A stretch of 64,000 bases of DNA, from positions 124,001 to 188,000 of the forward strand of contig NVXD01000018.1 in the NCBI GenBank assembly GCA_002746415.1, written 5' to 3'. Position numbers and translations under genes: made by a program. The DNA comes from Flavobacteriaceae bacterium. Lineage in GTDB: Bacteria; Bacteroidota; Bacteroidia; Flavobacteriales; Flavobacteriaceae. Below, one piece after another: positions 52,869 through 62,178 of the stretch (within the stretch, counting starts at the first letter, position 1; every line of letters begins with the position of its first letter). The notes under the pieces were generated by a model. That model was not told the origin of the DNA. It did no database searches and saw nothing but the letters and a program-made list of their open reading frames with translations.

Positions 52869-53645
52869 ATGGGGAATGAGGTTAAAATTACTTTTCTGGG
52901 AACGGGCACATCCCAAGGAATTCCGGTTATAGGAAGCAATCACCCAGTTTGTTTAAGCAAAAATCCAAAGGATAAACGTCTGCGAGTATCTGTTATGGTT
53001 TCTTGGGATGATTATAATTATGTAATTGATTGTGGTCCAGATTTCAGGCAGCAAATGCTTACACATAAAGTGACCAAAATGGACGGTATACTTTTTACCC
53101 ACGAGCATGCAGATCATACCTCCGGGATAGATGATATACGCCCATTTTTTTTTAGACAAGGTGATATTCCTATTTATGCTCACAAACAAGTAGTAGCTTC
53201 CTTAAAACATAGGTTCGATTATATTTTTGCCAATAAAAATAGATACCCAGGTGCTCCAGCAGTGCAAGTGAACCTAGTTGATAACAACCATCCTTTTAAA
53301 TTGGGAAATATGGAGGTAATCCCTGTTGAAGCCTATCATAATAGGTTACAAGTGTTTGGTTATAGAATTCAGGATTTTGCATATTTAACTGACATAAAAA
53401 CTATTTCTGATCAAGAAATTGAGAAAATAAAAGGCGTTAAGGTGTTGACAGTAAATGCCTTGAGAGTGGAGCCCCATCATTCTCATTTTAATTTGGAAGA
53501 GGCACTTCATTTTATTGAAAAGGTAAAACCTGAAAAGGCCTACTTAACACATATTAGTCATATGCTGGGTTTTCATGATGAAGTAGAGAAAAAATTGCCA
53601 AATAATGTACATTTGGCTTATGATAATTTAATTATAAATATATAG
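52869..53645 (+). CDS. MBL-fold metallo-hydrolase (PhnP-like)
   Basis: A 258-residue metallo-beta-lactamase-fold phosphodiesterase-like enzyme. The N-terminus FLGTGTSQGIPVIG is typical of the PhnP/RNase Z-like branch. The metal motif THEHADHTSGID (HxHxDH) is near residue 75, with further ligands in TDIKT and THISH. It likely hydrolyses cyclic phosphodiesters. No phn operon is near. It is tightly followed by the next gene. Confidence 0.9.
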   Translation: MGNEVKITFLGTGTSQGIPVIGSNHPVCLSKNPKDKRLRVSVMVSWDDYNYVIDCGPDFRQQMLTHKVTKMDGILFTHEHADHTSGIDDIRPFFFRQGDIPIYAHKQVVASLKHRFDYIFANKNRYPGAPAVQVNLVDNNHPFKLGNMEVIPVEAYHNRLQVFGYRIQDFAYLTDIKTISDQEIEKIKGVKVLTVNALRVEPHHSHFNLEEALHFIEKVKPEKAYLTHISHMLGFHDEVEKKLPNNVHLAYDNLIINI

Positions 53646-53648
53646 TTG

Positions 53649-54143
53649 ATGAGAGGTAAAATATTTTTATACTTGTTTGTATTCGTTTCTTTAATAGCAC
53701 TTTATCTATTTGTAAGTTCTGGTAAGATGGTTGCTGAAAAAACCGATAGAATAGAAAAGTTAAAAACCCAAATAGGTACATTAGAAGATTCTGTACAAAC
53801 TTTACAGCTCAAGGTATTGGATATGCAATATTTCTCTTTGGAAAACAATGATGATGCTTTGGCTTATTATGAACATTTAAATCTTAAAGATCCTTCATTG
53901 TATATTTCTGATAAATTATTAGAAACTAATGAAAAGAAAGGGGACAACCCATTGATTCCATATGCAGGAATGGAAGGTGATTTTAAAATCAATAAAATTA
54001 AAATGCTAAATCACAAATGGATTATTGCCGATTTTTCAGACGGGAAATATTGGGGAGAAATTCTGGTGAAGTACGAATTAAAAGATGATATGGCTGTAGA
54101 TTTTACTTTAATTGACCATTTACTGTATACACGGAGCAATTAA
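53649..54143 (+). CDS. Small membrane-anchored protein of unknown function
   Basis: A protein of about 164 residues: an N-terminal transmembrane helix (about 5-24), a short coiled coil (about 28-60) and a soluble domain with beta strands (KWIIADFSDGKYWGEILVKYEL). No family is recognised. A TTG directly after the MBL stop could also start it. It overlaps the convergent esterase gene by four bases. Coupling to the MBL gene suggests joint expression. Confidence 0.75.
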   Translation: MRGKIFLYLFVFVSLIALYLFVSSGKMVAEKTDRIEKLKTQIGTLEDSVQTLQLKVLDMQYFSLENNDDALAYYEHLNLKDPSLYISDKLLETNEKKGDNPLIPYAGMEGDFKINKIKMLNHKWIIADFSDGKYWGEILVKYELKDDMAVDFTLIDHLLYTRSN

Positions 54144-54799
54144 GTTTTTTGTTCCAACCACTTCTTAAAGGAGTAAAAGTTTTGTGGGGATACTCCATGG
54201 CCAATTGGGAATTCTTCATACTGATGTTTAATGCCCAGTTTTTTTAGAAATTCTGGAGCTTTTTGAGCCCATTCTACAGGAATCACTTGGTCTACGGATC
54301 CATGTGATGCATATATGCTTAAGTCATTAAATGCGTTATTTTCATAGTTATCTACAAGAATATTTTCATTGATATAACCACTTAGAGCAATAATGTTTTT
54401 TATTTTATTGGGAAAAGATAACCCAATGGCATAACTTAAAATAGTGCCTTGACTAAAGCCTAACAATGTAATATTAGCTGTATCTAAATGATAGGTAGCA
54501 CAGGCTTCATCTATAAAAGCAGCAATTTTAGTGCGAGATTCCACTGCCTGTTCTTCATCACTCCATTTTCCTTTTTCAGCATCAAAATTAATGGCATACC
54601 AAGCATAGCCATAAGGCTGTAGGTTATAGGGCGCTCTCATAGAGATGATGCAAAATTCCTCAGGTAATTCATTGGCAAATGAGAAAAGATCATCTTCATT
54701 ACTGCCATAACCATGAAGCATGAATATGACAGGGGGTTTTCCATCTTTCAATGTTGATGGGCGAATAATGTGTTCTAAGGATAGGGGAGCGGTAGTCAT
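54140..54799 (-). CDS. Alpha/beta hydrolase (phospholipase/carboxylesterase family)
   Basis: A 219-residue serine hydrolase. Nucleophile motif LLGFSQGTILS (Ser about 118), Asp candidate in SHGSVDQVIP and His in FPIGHGVSP complete the triad. It is typical of the Abhydrolase_2 (acyl-protein thioesterase-like) family, so an ester or thioester substrate is expected. It is the last gene of a four-gene minus-strand run starting at 58362. Confidence 0.9.
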   Translation of the reverse strand: MTTAPLSLEHIIRPSTLKDGKPPVIFMLHGYGSNEDDLFSFANELPEEFCIISMRAPYNLQPYGYAWYAINFDAEKGKWSDEEQAVESRTKIAAFIDEACATYHLDTANITLLGFSQGTILSYAIGLSFPNKIKNIIALSGYINENILVDNYENNAFNDLSIYASHGSVDQVIPVEWAQKAPEFLKKLGIKHQYEEFPIGHGVSPQNFYSFKKWLEQKT

Positions 54800-54800
54800 A

Positions 54801-55124
54801 TTAAGGGATAAATGTGAACCATTTTTGAAAGTAACTTCCCAAAATGGGTACTTCTTGTTCTTTGTTGCTTAATGCGCCTACAAATCCATAAACCCACAAT
54901 ACGATATAAAAAGTATACAAGCCATACCAAGCATAATCATTGTACCATTGGCTTAAAAAAAGAGCGCAACCTAAAAAAATTAAGTGTAATCCAAATGCTT
55001 GTCTTGTATGAAAGCGCGCAAACTTATGTTTGGGATCTGAATTCATGCTAATAGCAATGAGCGCACCAACGATTGTTAAGTATGCAATAACGGCAGTAGT
55101 TTTACCCGCTTTGGTATCGGTCAT
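54801..55124 (-). CDS. Small polytopic membrane protein (DUF4870-like)
   Basis: A 107-residue protein with three or four hydrophobic helices and the segment HKFARFHTRQAFGLHL, which recalls DUF4870-type proteins. Function is unknown. One base separates it from the esterase downstream. Confidence 0.75.
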   Translation of the reverse strand: MTDTKAGKTTAVIAYLTIVGALIAISMNSDPKHKFARFHTRQAFGLHLIFLGCALFLSQWYNDYAWYGLYTFYIVLWVYGFVGALSNKEQEVPILGSYFQKWFTFIP

Positions 55125-55186
55125 AAATAAACTTAGATAGAATTAATAATTTGTATTGTTCAATGCTTACAAGGCCCTAAAGATAC

Positions 55187-56440
55187 TTAATTTATAATTT
55201 GATTATTAGCAACAACTCCAAGAGCTTTACCTTTTAAGCCAACACCTAAGAACATGCTGTTTTTAGAAGTAGAGTGCATATGTTCTTTGGTGAATTTATA
55301 TGCTATATCTGGATCAAACAGGGTGATGTTAGCCACTTCTCCTTCTGCAATTTTCTGTGCTGTAATACCATATAAGTCTTTGTTCTTTGTAAGCAATTCA
55401 ATGGTTTTTTCTAATCCGAATAGTTGGGTTAGAATTCCAAAAGCATTTTCTAATCCTATGGTACCATAAGTTGCATTATCAAATTCTACTTGTTTTAATT
55501 CAATGTTTAACGGAGTATGGTCTGTGGTTACAAAATCTATAATACCATCTTTTACACCTTTTATAAGTGATTTTATATCATTTTTGGTTCTAAGAGGAGG
55601 CATTACCTTGTAGTTAGAGTCAAACTCTTCCAAGACTTCATCAGTAAACCATAAATTGTGGATTGCCACGCTACAACTTACATGTAAGCCTTTCTTTTTG
55701 GCTTCGGATATTAATTTTACTGAATTAGAGGTAGAAATGGTAGGTATATGTAGTTTACCACCTGTGTATTCCAGAATAAAAAGGTCTCTTGCAATTTGAA
55801 GCTCTTCAGCCAAAGCCGGAATTCCTTTAAGACCAAGGGTAGTTGACACTTCTCCTTCATTTACGTTTCCTTTTCCCGCGATTCCTGTATCCAGTGGAAA
55901 AGAATACACCAACCCATCAAAGTTCTGGGCATAAAGCAATGCTATTTTTACTAAGTTGGAATTTTTGGTTGGGCTTTTATAATCATAGAACCCCACGGCT
56001 CCAGCATTTTTCATATCATAAAGTTCCGCTAAATCCTTGCCTTCTCCATTAGAAGTCAACATTCCCAAAGGATGCAATTTCGTTGCCTGTCCCAGAGCGG
56101 TATTTTTCAGAAAAACAATATTGGAACTACTATCAGGCACAGGATTACTGTTGGAATTAAGGACTATATCCGTAAAGCCACTCTTTGCAGCGACAATAAG
56201 ACCACTGGCAATAGTTTCTCTTTCCTCGTATCCTGGTTCTCCAAAACTAACACTAGTATCTAGCCAACCTTGAGATATGTGCAAATTTTTATAGTCAAAA
56301 ACTTGCGTTTTACCAGTAGGCTGAATTTTTGCTGCTATTTTTTCAATAACACCATTTTTAATGAGAATATCGCGCTTTTTTTGATGCAATGAGGTATTGC
56401 TCTTGTCAATGATTGTTGCCGATTTTAGGAGTATATTCAT
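55187..56440 (-). CDS. Dihydroorotase homologue with degenerate metal site
   Basis: A 417-residue amidohydrolase-fold protein of the dihydroorotase family. The usual metal motif DxHxHxREPG is DTSVSFGEPG here (residues 61-70), so both His and the substrate-binding Arg are lost. The next metal His is also replaced (VYSFPLD instead of VHCED), as is the HIST His (LHIPTIST). Only the catalytic Asp region TTDHTP survives. It is therefore unlikely to be an active zinc dihydroorotase. It may be a structural partner of aspartate carbamoyltransferase, as known for pseudo-DHOases, or have a new role. It starts within the end of the BatA-like gene (four-base overlap). Confidence 0.85.
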   Translation of the reverse strand: MNILLKSATIIDKSNTSLHQKKRDILIKNGVIEKIAAKIQPTGKTQVFDYKNLHISQGWLDTSVSFGEPGYEERETIASGLIVAAKSGFTDIVLNSNSNPVPDSSSNIVFLKNTALGQATKLHPLGMLTSNGEGKDLAELYDMKNAGAVGFYDYKSPTKNSNLVKIALLYAQNFDGLVYSFPLDTGIAGKGNVNEGEVSTTLGLKGIPALAEELQIARDLFILEYTGGKLHIPTISTSNSVKLISEAKKKGLHVSCSVAIHNLWFTDEVLEEFDSNYKVMPPLRTKNDIKSLIKGVKDGIIDFVTTDHTPLNIELKQVEFDNATYGTIGLENAFGILTQLFGLEKTIELLTKNKDLYGITAQKIAEGEVANITLFDPDIAYKFTKEHMHSTSKNSMFLGVGLKGKALGVVANNQIIN

Positions 56441-58362
56441 TTAAAAACTTTTTGTATAAAAATTTCAATCAGTATAAAAAGCAATGCTAAAATAACAAAC
56501 CATTTCCAAAGGTCTGTAACCCTATTGTCATTTTTCAACTCATTAAAAAGATTGGTAATGGAACTTTGCTTAGATACTGCATCTAATGTATTGATGTCTA
56601 AATATGTCAAATCGCTTTCAATTCTTGAATGATTAAAGCTTATGTTTTTTAATACCGCTTCTCCATTTTGAATACTATAGGTCCCATTCTTTTCAATATT
56701 TTCATTGAATAACAAAGTAACTTTATTAGCGTATGATTGTTGTTGAGGAATAAATTCATACGCCCCTTGTACAAGCTTTAAAATATTATCTTTTGCCAGC
56801 GTAATGGGAATATCTGTATTTGAAACAGCTTCTATTACAGTATATAGCTTCGATGATTTAAGGCTATTGGCGCCCATATTATAAAATGTAGGTACTATTA
56901 GTGGTGAGCCCTTAAAGTTTGTATTGTTTTTTGTAAGTGAGCTAGTAAAAACATACAAGCCATTTGCGCCTGTCAAGAAAGCATCCCCGTTTTCAAAAGA
57001 GAGTATTTTGGGCAATGAAGAACTTATTTTATAATATTGTGAAATACTGGGATATTGAAAATTGGTTACCTTTTTTTCAAATACATCTGCATACAATTGG
57101 TGGGAGAAATTGATATTGGTTACGTTCTGGGTGCCCAAGATTGGTTCTCCAAATGAGGTGTTGTTACTACCAATGGTCAATTGATTGTAGGATGCAATGT
57201 TTGTTGTTACTGATGGGATGATAACTAAGTGGCCTCCATTGCTTTTAAAAGACCTTAATGCATTTTGAAGTGAATTTGAAATTGCGATTAACTCATTTAA
57301 GACAATTAAATGCTGTCCTTCTATGATGCTATAATTTAAATTTTGTTGGGTATTGGAGGTATATTGAAATTCATCTTCGGTAAAAATCCGTTCAAGGAAG
57401 CCTGATGCTGCTTCTGATATAACCAATACCTTAATTTTTTCTTTTTTATTGATATTGAAATAAAGCGTATTGTCATAAATTAATCCATTATCAGACACCT
57501 CAATTTTACCATTAATAATTTCATTTCTGGGCAAGGTAAAAATGACATTTGCCTTTTTATTCACATCAAAACTAGCAGCAGTTTTGGCAATTAAATTTAC
57601 ATTGTCATATAAGGAAACGGGTGTGTTTTCTATTGTACTGGCACTAGAAAGCTCCACAGTAAGTTCAATACTGTTGGCTTGTGTGGAACTAATGTAAGCG
57701 GTGTCAATTGCAATATTCTCCTTTTTTTCGGGTAAAATTTGCACTAAATGCTTCTGAACACCCGTGGTGATTGTATCCTTGTTGTTGGAACCTATACGTT
57801 GTTGGAAATCAGAAATCAGGATTAGGTTTTTTATAACCGCCTGATTTTTGGAAAAAAGCGTATTTGCCTTTAATTCCACTTCATTTAATTCCAATTGTTT
57901 TGTGGCAAATGGTAAAGACAATAAATCATTCTGAATATCTTTTAGTTCCACATCCTTAAAAACACGATCATTGGTGAAAAGTGAAAATGTATGCTCTTTT
58001 GGAATAGCCTTTATTAATTCCTGTACGGCGTCCTCTAACAAGGAGGTGGTTGTGTTTTTGGCTTGCATGCTAAAGGAGTCATCCAAATAGATAACCGTTT
58101 CTTTTTTTGCAAGTGCTGTTTCTTCAGCAAAAAAGGGTTGGGCAAATGCCAATATCAACGCAACCATGAGCAATAGCCTGGTAAACAGTAATAACCATTT
58201 TTTTAAGCTATTGCTTTTACGTGATTCTACAACTACTTTTTGCAACAACTTTACGTTGGTGAAAGGTGTTTTTTTAAATCTACGGAGTTGAAAAAGATGG
58301 ATAAATAGCGGAATGAGTAGTAAGAATAAGGCCCAAAGGAGTTCTGGATGTTTAAACTGCAT
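56437..58362 (-). CDS. BatA-domain/VWA-type membrane protein
   Basis: A 641-residue protein. An N-terminal BatA domain with two transmembrane helices (about 7-25 and 57-77; LWALFLLLIPLFIHLFQLRR at the start) is followed by a VWA-like domain with DDSFS metal-site motif near residue 95. A large beta-rich periplasmic region follows, and a C-terminal transmembrane helix ends in QKVFK. Members are linked loosely to aerotolerance (Bat) systems. No MoxR ATPase is nearby. It is first in the operon with the dihydroorotase-like gene. Confidence 0.88.
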   Translation of the reverse strand: MQFKHPELLWALFLLLIPLFIHLFQLRRFKKTPFTNVKLLQKVVVESRKSNSLKKWLLLFTRLLLMVALILAFAQPFFAEETALAKKETVIYLDDSFSMQAKNTTTSLLEDAVQELIKAIPKEHTFSLFTNDRVFKDVELKDIQNDLLSLPFATKQLELNEVELKANTLFSKNQAVIKNLILISDFQQRIGSNNKDTITTGVQKHLVQILPEKKENIAIDTAYISSTQANSIELTVELSSASTIENTPVSLYDNVNLIAKTAASFDVNKKANVIFTLPRNEIINGKIEVSDNGLIYDNTLYFNINKKEKIKVLVISEAASGFLERIFTEDEFQYTSNTQQNLNYSIIEGQHLIVLNELIAISNSLQNALRSFKSNGGHLVIIPSVTTNIASYNQLTIGSNNTSFGEPILGTQNVTNINFSHQLYADVFEKKVTNFQYPSISQYYKISSSLPKILSFENGDAFLTGANGLYVFTSSLTKNNTNFKGSPLIVPTFYNMGANSLKSSKLYTVIEAVSNTDIPITLAKDNILKLVQGAYEFIPQQQSYANKVTLLFNENIEKNGTYSIQNGEAVLKNISFNHSRIESDLTYLDINTLDAVSKQSSITNLFNELKNDNRVTDLWKWFVILALLFILIEIFIQKVFK

Positions 58363-58379
58363 TCCTTAATTTGATTTGG

Positions 58380-58387
58380 CAAATATA
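58380..58387 (-). promoter_or_regulatory. Candidate -7 box TATATTTG
   Basis: Minus-strand TATATTTG followed by CC, 17 bases before the BatA-like gene start. Probable promoter for the operon down to 54140. Confidence 0.5.
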
Positions 58388-58450
58388 CTTCAAAAGTTAT
58401 AGAGATGAAAGTTCCTTGATATAAGTTTAAGAATTGAGATGTTAAAAGGC

Positions 58451-58652
58451 TTATTATGAAGTATGAAATATGATTTTCGAAGTACGCAAGATGAAATAAG
58501 ATTGTCGAAGTGCGAAGTTTGGCATTGAGTTCATTTCGAAATTCTAACTTCTAACCTCTTATAATGAAGTACGAAGTATGATTTTAGAAGTACGAAGTGC
58601 GGTATTGAGTTGCTAACCTCTAACCTCTAACTTCTCACTTTCAACTTCTAAT
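58451..58652. repeat. Intergenic degenerate repeat (GAAGTACGAAGT / CTAACTTCT type)
   Basis: Two related modules of about 100 bases. Each begins with purine-rich GAAGTAYGAARTATGATTTT units (58458 and 58566), passes through GYATTGAGTT and ends in pyrimidine-rich CTAACYTCTAACTTCT runs. The halves are partly complementary (GAAGT / ACTTC), so folding is possible. There is no open frame. The region looks like a dispersed non-coding repeat. The rest of 58363-58661 is plain AT-rich spacer. Confidence 0.75.
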
Positions 58653-58661
58653 TATTTTTTT

Positions 58662-59669
58662 TCAACAAAAGAAAAAATAATCTACTCTATGGACTTGATT
58701 GATTTCAGTAAAGTAGTTTTTGATAAATGCCTGCGCATCCTCATTGGCTACAGTAATAATGCTTTGTGTATTTCCTAAAGTGTTTAATGCTGAAAAATGA
58801 AAAAGTTCTTTACCATATATTTTTATTCCAATTTTCTTTGGGTTGTCACATAGCCAATGAAAGTCAATATTTTTCTCTAACAAGCTTTTGGCGATTGCTT
58901 TGCCTTTACGTCCCGCTCCCCATACGGTTAGTGTTTTGGTTGGGTTATGCTCTAATTTTAAAAAATAATGCAGTTTTATTTCCAGAAAATAGTTGTGCGC
59001 ATAATGTTCACTTGTTCTAGAGGTACGGGTGTCATAATCCCTCCAACGAAGCAATATCTTATTGCATGGAATACATGTTAGCCCTTTTTCATAAAACCGA
59101 AATGCAAGGTCATAATCTTCTGGATACCTGTCTGGTAAAAAGGCGCCACACAAATCCAAATCTTCTCTTCGAACCATCCAGCAAGGAGAGGGGATAACAC
59201 ACTCCTTATATATTTCTGAATAATTAGTGCCTTCTTTTGTCAATTGGTTCAACCATTCTTCATACCGTTTATAGCCGCTTTTAATTCCTTCCTTGGAGAA
59301 GTATTGTACCTGTCCAACAGCAAGATGACTAGGGCCTTTTGCCAGTAATGAGTCTAGCATGGTATGTAATCTTTCAGGTAGCATAATATCATCAGAATCC
59401 ATTCTGGTTATAAACATGCCATTGCTATGGGAATATGCTGTTCTGAGTGCATCTATGATTCCATTGCCTTCGTTGTCATATACTTTTATTCTTGGGTCAT
59501 TTAAAGCATAGGTACTAAGGATAGATGTGCTATTGTCATTAGAATGGTCATTAACAGCCAAAACCTCCCAGTTGGTGTACTGCTGTTGCACAATAGAGTC
59601 TAAACACTCATTTAAAAACGATACCGTGTTTTTAAAAGGAATGAGGATGCTTACCAATGGGTTTTGCAT
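58662..59669 (-). CDS. Glycosyltransferase family 2 protein
   Basis: A 335-residue GT-A glycosyltransferase. N-terminal VSILIPFKNTVSFLNECLDSI and the DxD-type motif RMDSDD near residue 92 are clear. The C-terminal part has a WGAGRKGKAIAKSL segment that resembles a small Rossmann-like nucleotide-binding extension, seen in some Bacteroidota GT2 enzymes. It is a single gene; the acceptor is unknown. Confidence 0.9.
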   Translation of the reverse strand: MQNPLVSILIPFKNTVSFLNECLDSIVQQQYTNWEVLAVNDHSNDNSTSILSTYALNDPRIKVYDNEGNGIIDALRTAYSHSNGMFITRMDSDDIMLPERLHTMLDSLLAKGPSHLAVGQVQYFSKEGIKSGYKRYEEWLNQLTKEGTNYSEIYKECVIPSPCWMVRREDLDLCGAFLPDRYPEDYDLAFRFYEKGLTCIPCNKILLRWRDYDTRTSRTSEHYAHNYFLEIKLHYFLKLEHNPTKTLTVWGAGRKGKAIAKSLLEKNIDFHWLCDNPKKIGIKIYGKELFHFSALNTLGNTQSIITVANEDAQAFIKNYFTEINQVHRVDYFFFC

Positions 59670-59716
59670 GATTACTAAAGGCTAATATTTTTGGTTTTAG
59701 GCAGTTTGGGTATACA

Positions 59717-60418
59717 TTATTTTTGTAATGCTTTTTTTATTGCTTCTTCAGCCAATGGCTCCATAATTGCATACCCTTCTTTGTTTGGGTGTACACCATC
59801 ATAAGTGAGTTCAGTTCGCAATCCATTATTCCCGTCAGTCATTGCAGAGAAATAGTCCAAATACACAATACTGTGTGCATCAGCATATTTTTTAATTTCC
59901 CCATTCAATTCTGGAATTCTCTCGTTTGGAGCTAATCCTTTGCTCCAAGGATAATCAAAAGCTGGGTGAACAGAAGCCAATACCACTTTTATGTCATTGG
60001 CTTGGGCAATTTCTACCATGGAGCTAAGATTGTCCATAATCATTTGGATACTCGCATAGCCGGTATTTCCTGCTATGTCATTTGTGCCTGCACATATGAC
60101 TACTACTTTTGGATTTAACTGTACTACATCTTGCTTAAATCTAAGCAACATTTGTGGAGTAGTTTGCCCACTAATACCCCTATTTACATAGGGTTTTCCT
60201 TCAAAAAATTCTGGATGATGACTGCTCCAACCTATAGTAATTGAATTTCCCATAAAGACAATTCTATTTTGGCCGTCTTTTGGTTGTTTTAGTTCTTTAT
60301 TGTCTTTTTGAAACCTATTCAAATTAGGCCAGTCTTTAGAATCATCTTGAGCAACGGAAGTATTGATGCTGAATAGGAATGCCATCAATGTTAGCAACGT
60401 TATTTTCATACTTTTCAT
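59717..60418 (-). CDS. Exported SGNH/GDSL hydrolase
   Basis: A 233-residue protein with a signal peptide (about 1-23) and the SGNH blocks: MGNSITIGW (Ser), VNRGISGQT (Gly), VICAGTNDIAG (Asn) and YDGVHPNKEGY (Asp/His). This is typical of rhamnogalacturonan acetylesterase/PAF-acetylhydrolase-like enzymes that remove acetyl groups from glycans. The start could be the fourth codon (second Met). It lies 24 bases downstream of the sugar dehydrogenase gene, probably one operon. Confidence 0.92.
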   Translation of the reverse strand: MKSMKITLLTLMAFLFSINTSVAQDDSKDWPNLNRFQKDNKELKQPKDGQNRIVFMGNSITIGWSSHHPEFFEGKPYVNRGISGQTTPQMLLRFKQDVVQLNPKVVVICAGTNDIAGNTGYASIQMIMDNLSSMVEIAQANDIKVVLASVHPAFDYPWSKGLAPNERIPELNGEIKKYADAHSIVYLDYFSAMTDGNNGLRTELTYDGVHPNKEGYAIMEPLAEEAIKKALQK

Positions 60419-60442
60419 TTTCTAGGTTTTTATTTACTATTT

Positions 60443-62101
60443 CTATTGAAGTCCTTTACGCTGGTGCAGCACATCGGCAGCTATGATATTTCCATTGGTT
60501 TCTCCAAATTCTATCCGAATGAAATTCAAGATATCCCTTATTTCTTCATCTTCCAAATTTTGATAGGAAGGCATTTCATCTTGATATTCCACACCATTTA
60601 CAATAATGGGAGCGCTTAACCCTTTTAGCATAACATCTATTAATCTTTGATTGTCTCCAGAAACCCATTCACTATTAACTAAAGGTGGAATTTGCCCTAT
60701 ATTTCCTTTACCATCTGGTCTATGGCATGCAGCACATTGTACCATGTACAAATTTTGACCACTTAATAATTCATCATCTGTAGCATTGAATCCCCAATCC
60801 TCAGAAGGTAAGGCATAGGCCTCCGCGTCTTCCGTCAGTTCAATAGGGTTTTCTATTTGCGTCAATTGATCTAACATGGCATCGTTTGCTCTTTCCAGTT
60901 TTATTATCCTATCGCCCCTAGAGGTAGGCAAAGAATCATACATCCATGGTTGGTGTCCAGGATGCCAATCCAAATTACTGATGGCCACATAAACTTCCCC
61001 ATGGTTACCCATAGTTACATCGCGAATTCTGCCCAAGAACTTTTGGAGTAAAATGTGTTCTTCAGTTACTTCACTACCATTTTCATTAAGATTCAATACA
61101 CGAAGTGATTGTCCTTTTAAGGTGCTTTGTAAAAGGCTGTTTTTCCATTCAGGAATGGCAGTATGATTATAATATGCTAGACCAGATGTTGCCACAGTTG
61201 GGGTCCATGCTTTAATTGGTTCAACGATTATAGAATCTTTACAATAGGCTTTTTCAGATGCCAAATCACAGTATCCATGGACATTGGGCCATCCATAATT
61301 ACTGCCTTTTGTTATGATGTTTATTTCATCATCAGTAATTGGCCCATGCTCAGATGCATACAATTTTCCATTAGCAAAAGTAATGCCTTGCACGTTTCTA
61401 TGTCCCATGCTCCAAACGGGATTATTGGGGTAGGGATTATCTGATGGAATTGAGCCATCTAAATTGATACGGATTATTTTTCCGTTTAAAACTTGATTGT
61501 TCTGTGTCAAATTTGTTCCACCACCTGCATCTCCGAGGCCTAGAAACAATTTATAATCTTTGGTAATTAACATTCTAGAACCGTTATGAAAGGTTCTTCC
61601 AGGAATGGCATCCAGAATTAATATTTGGTCTGTAAGCTGTTGTTTTTTTAGGGTATACCTGACAATTTTGGAGAAAATATGGTCCATTAAATTAGCATCT
61701 GTGATGGCGTAAGTATAGTGAACAAAAACATGTGGACTGTTCTCAAAATCAGGATGCAGCGCCATACTGAATAAGCCTGTAGACTTTCTATAAAAAACAT
61801 CATCAATTGTAACTAGTTTTTGTATTTCACTTGTTTCTGAATGTACACGTTTAATGGACCCTTTTTGTTCTGTAAACCAAATCCAACCTTCATGGTCAAC
61901 CACAAGATCCCATGGAACTTCCAGATCATGGGCTATCTCTGTAGCGACTAAAACGGAAGTATCCAATTTTAGATGTGCTATATAGTTGTTTTCATTAAAC
62001 TTTATTGTAGCGGATTGACAACTCCAAAGCAGAATTGTAATAAAAAACATGCTTGTCAATTTGATAAATAATCTTAACATCATCTTTTTCATTAGGTACA
62101 A
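60443..62101 (-). CDS. PQQ-type sugar dehydrogenase fused to cytochrome c, lipoprotein
   Basis: A 552-residue protein. A type II signal sequence ends at LLWSC (Cys about 28). The beta-propeller glucose/sorbosone dehydrogenase domain covers about 45-400 and carries SEHGPITDDEINIITKG and NYGWPN motifs. A C-terminal class I cytochrome c domain with heme site CAACH (about 455) and probable axial Met in DEMPSYQ follows. The fusion would pass electrons from sugar oxidation directly to the respiratory chain. The start could be the fourth codon. Confidence 0.9.
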   Translation of the reverse strand: MYLMKKMMLRLFIKLTSMFFITILLWSCQSATIKFNENNYIAHLKLDTSVLVATEIAHDLEVPWDLVVDHEGWIWFTEQKGSIKRVHSETSEIQKLVTIDDVFYRKSTGLFSMALHPDFENSPHVFVHYTYAITDANLMDHIFSKIVRYTLKKQQLTDQILILDAIPGRTFHNGSRMLITKDYKLFLGLGDAGGGTNLTQNNQVLNGKIIRINLDGSIPSDNPYPNNPVWSMGHRNVQGITFANGKLYASEHGPITDDEINIITKGSNYGWPNVHGYCDLASEKAYCKDSIIVEPIKAWTPTVATSGLAYYNHTAIPEWKNSLLQSTLKGQSLRVLNLNENGSEVTEEHILLQKFLGRIRDVTMGNHGEVYVAISNLDWHPGHQPWMYDSLPTSRGDRIIKLERANDAMLDQLTQIENPIELTEDAEAYALPSEDWGFNATDDELLSGQNLYMVQCAACHRPDGKGNIGQIPPLVNSEWVSGDNQRLIDVMLKGLSAPIIVNGVEYQDEMPSYQNLEDEEIRDILNFIRIEFGETNGNIIAADVLHQRKGLQ

Positions 62102-62178
62102 ATGTTTAATAAATATATAGGGAGTTTTAATTCAAAAGCATATGCCTTAAAAATAATAATTTAAGACATATTATGGAC

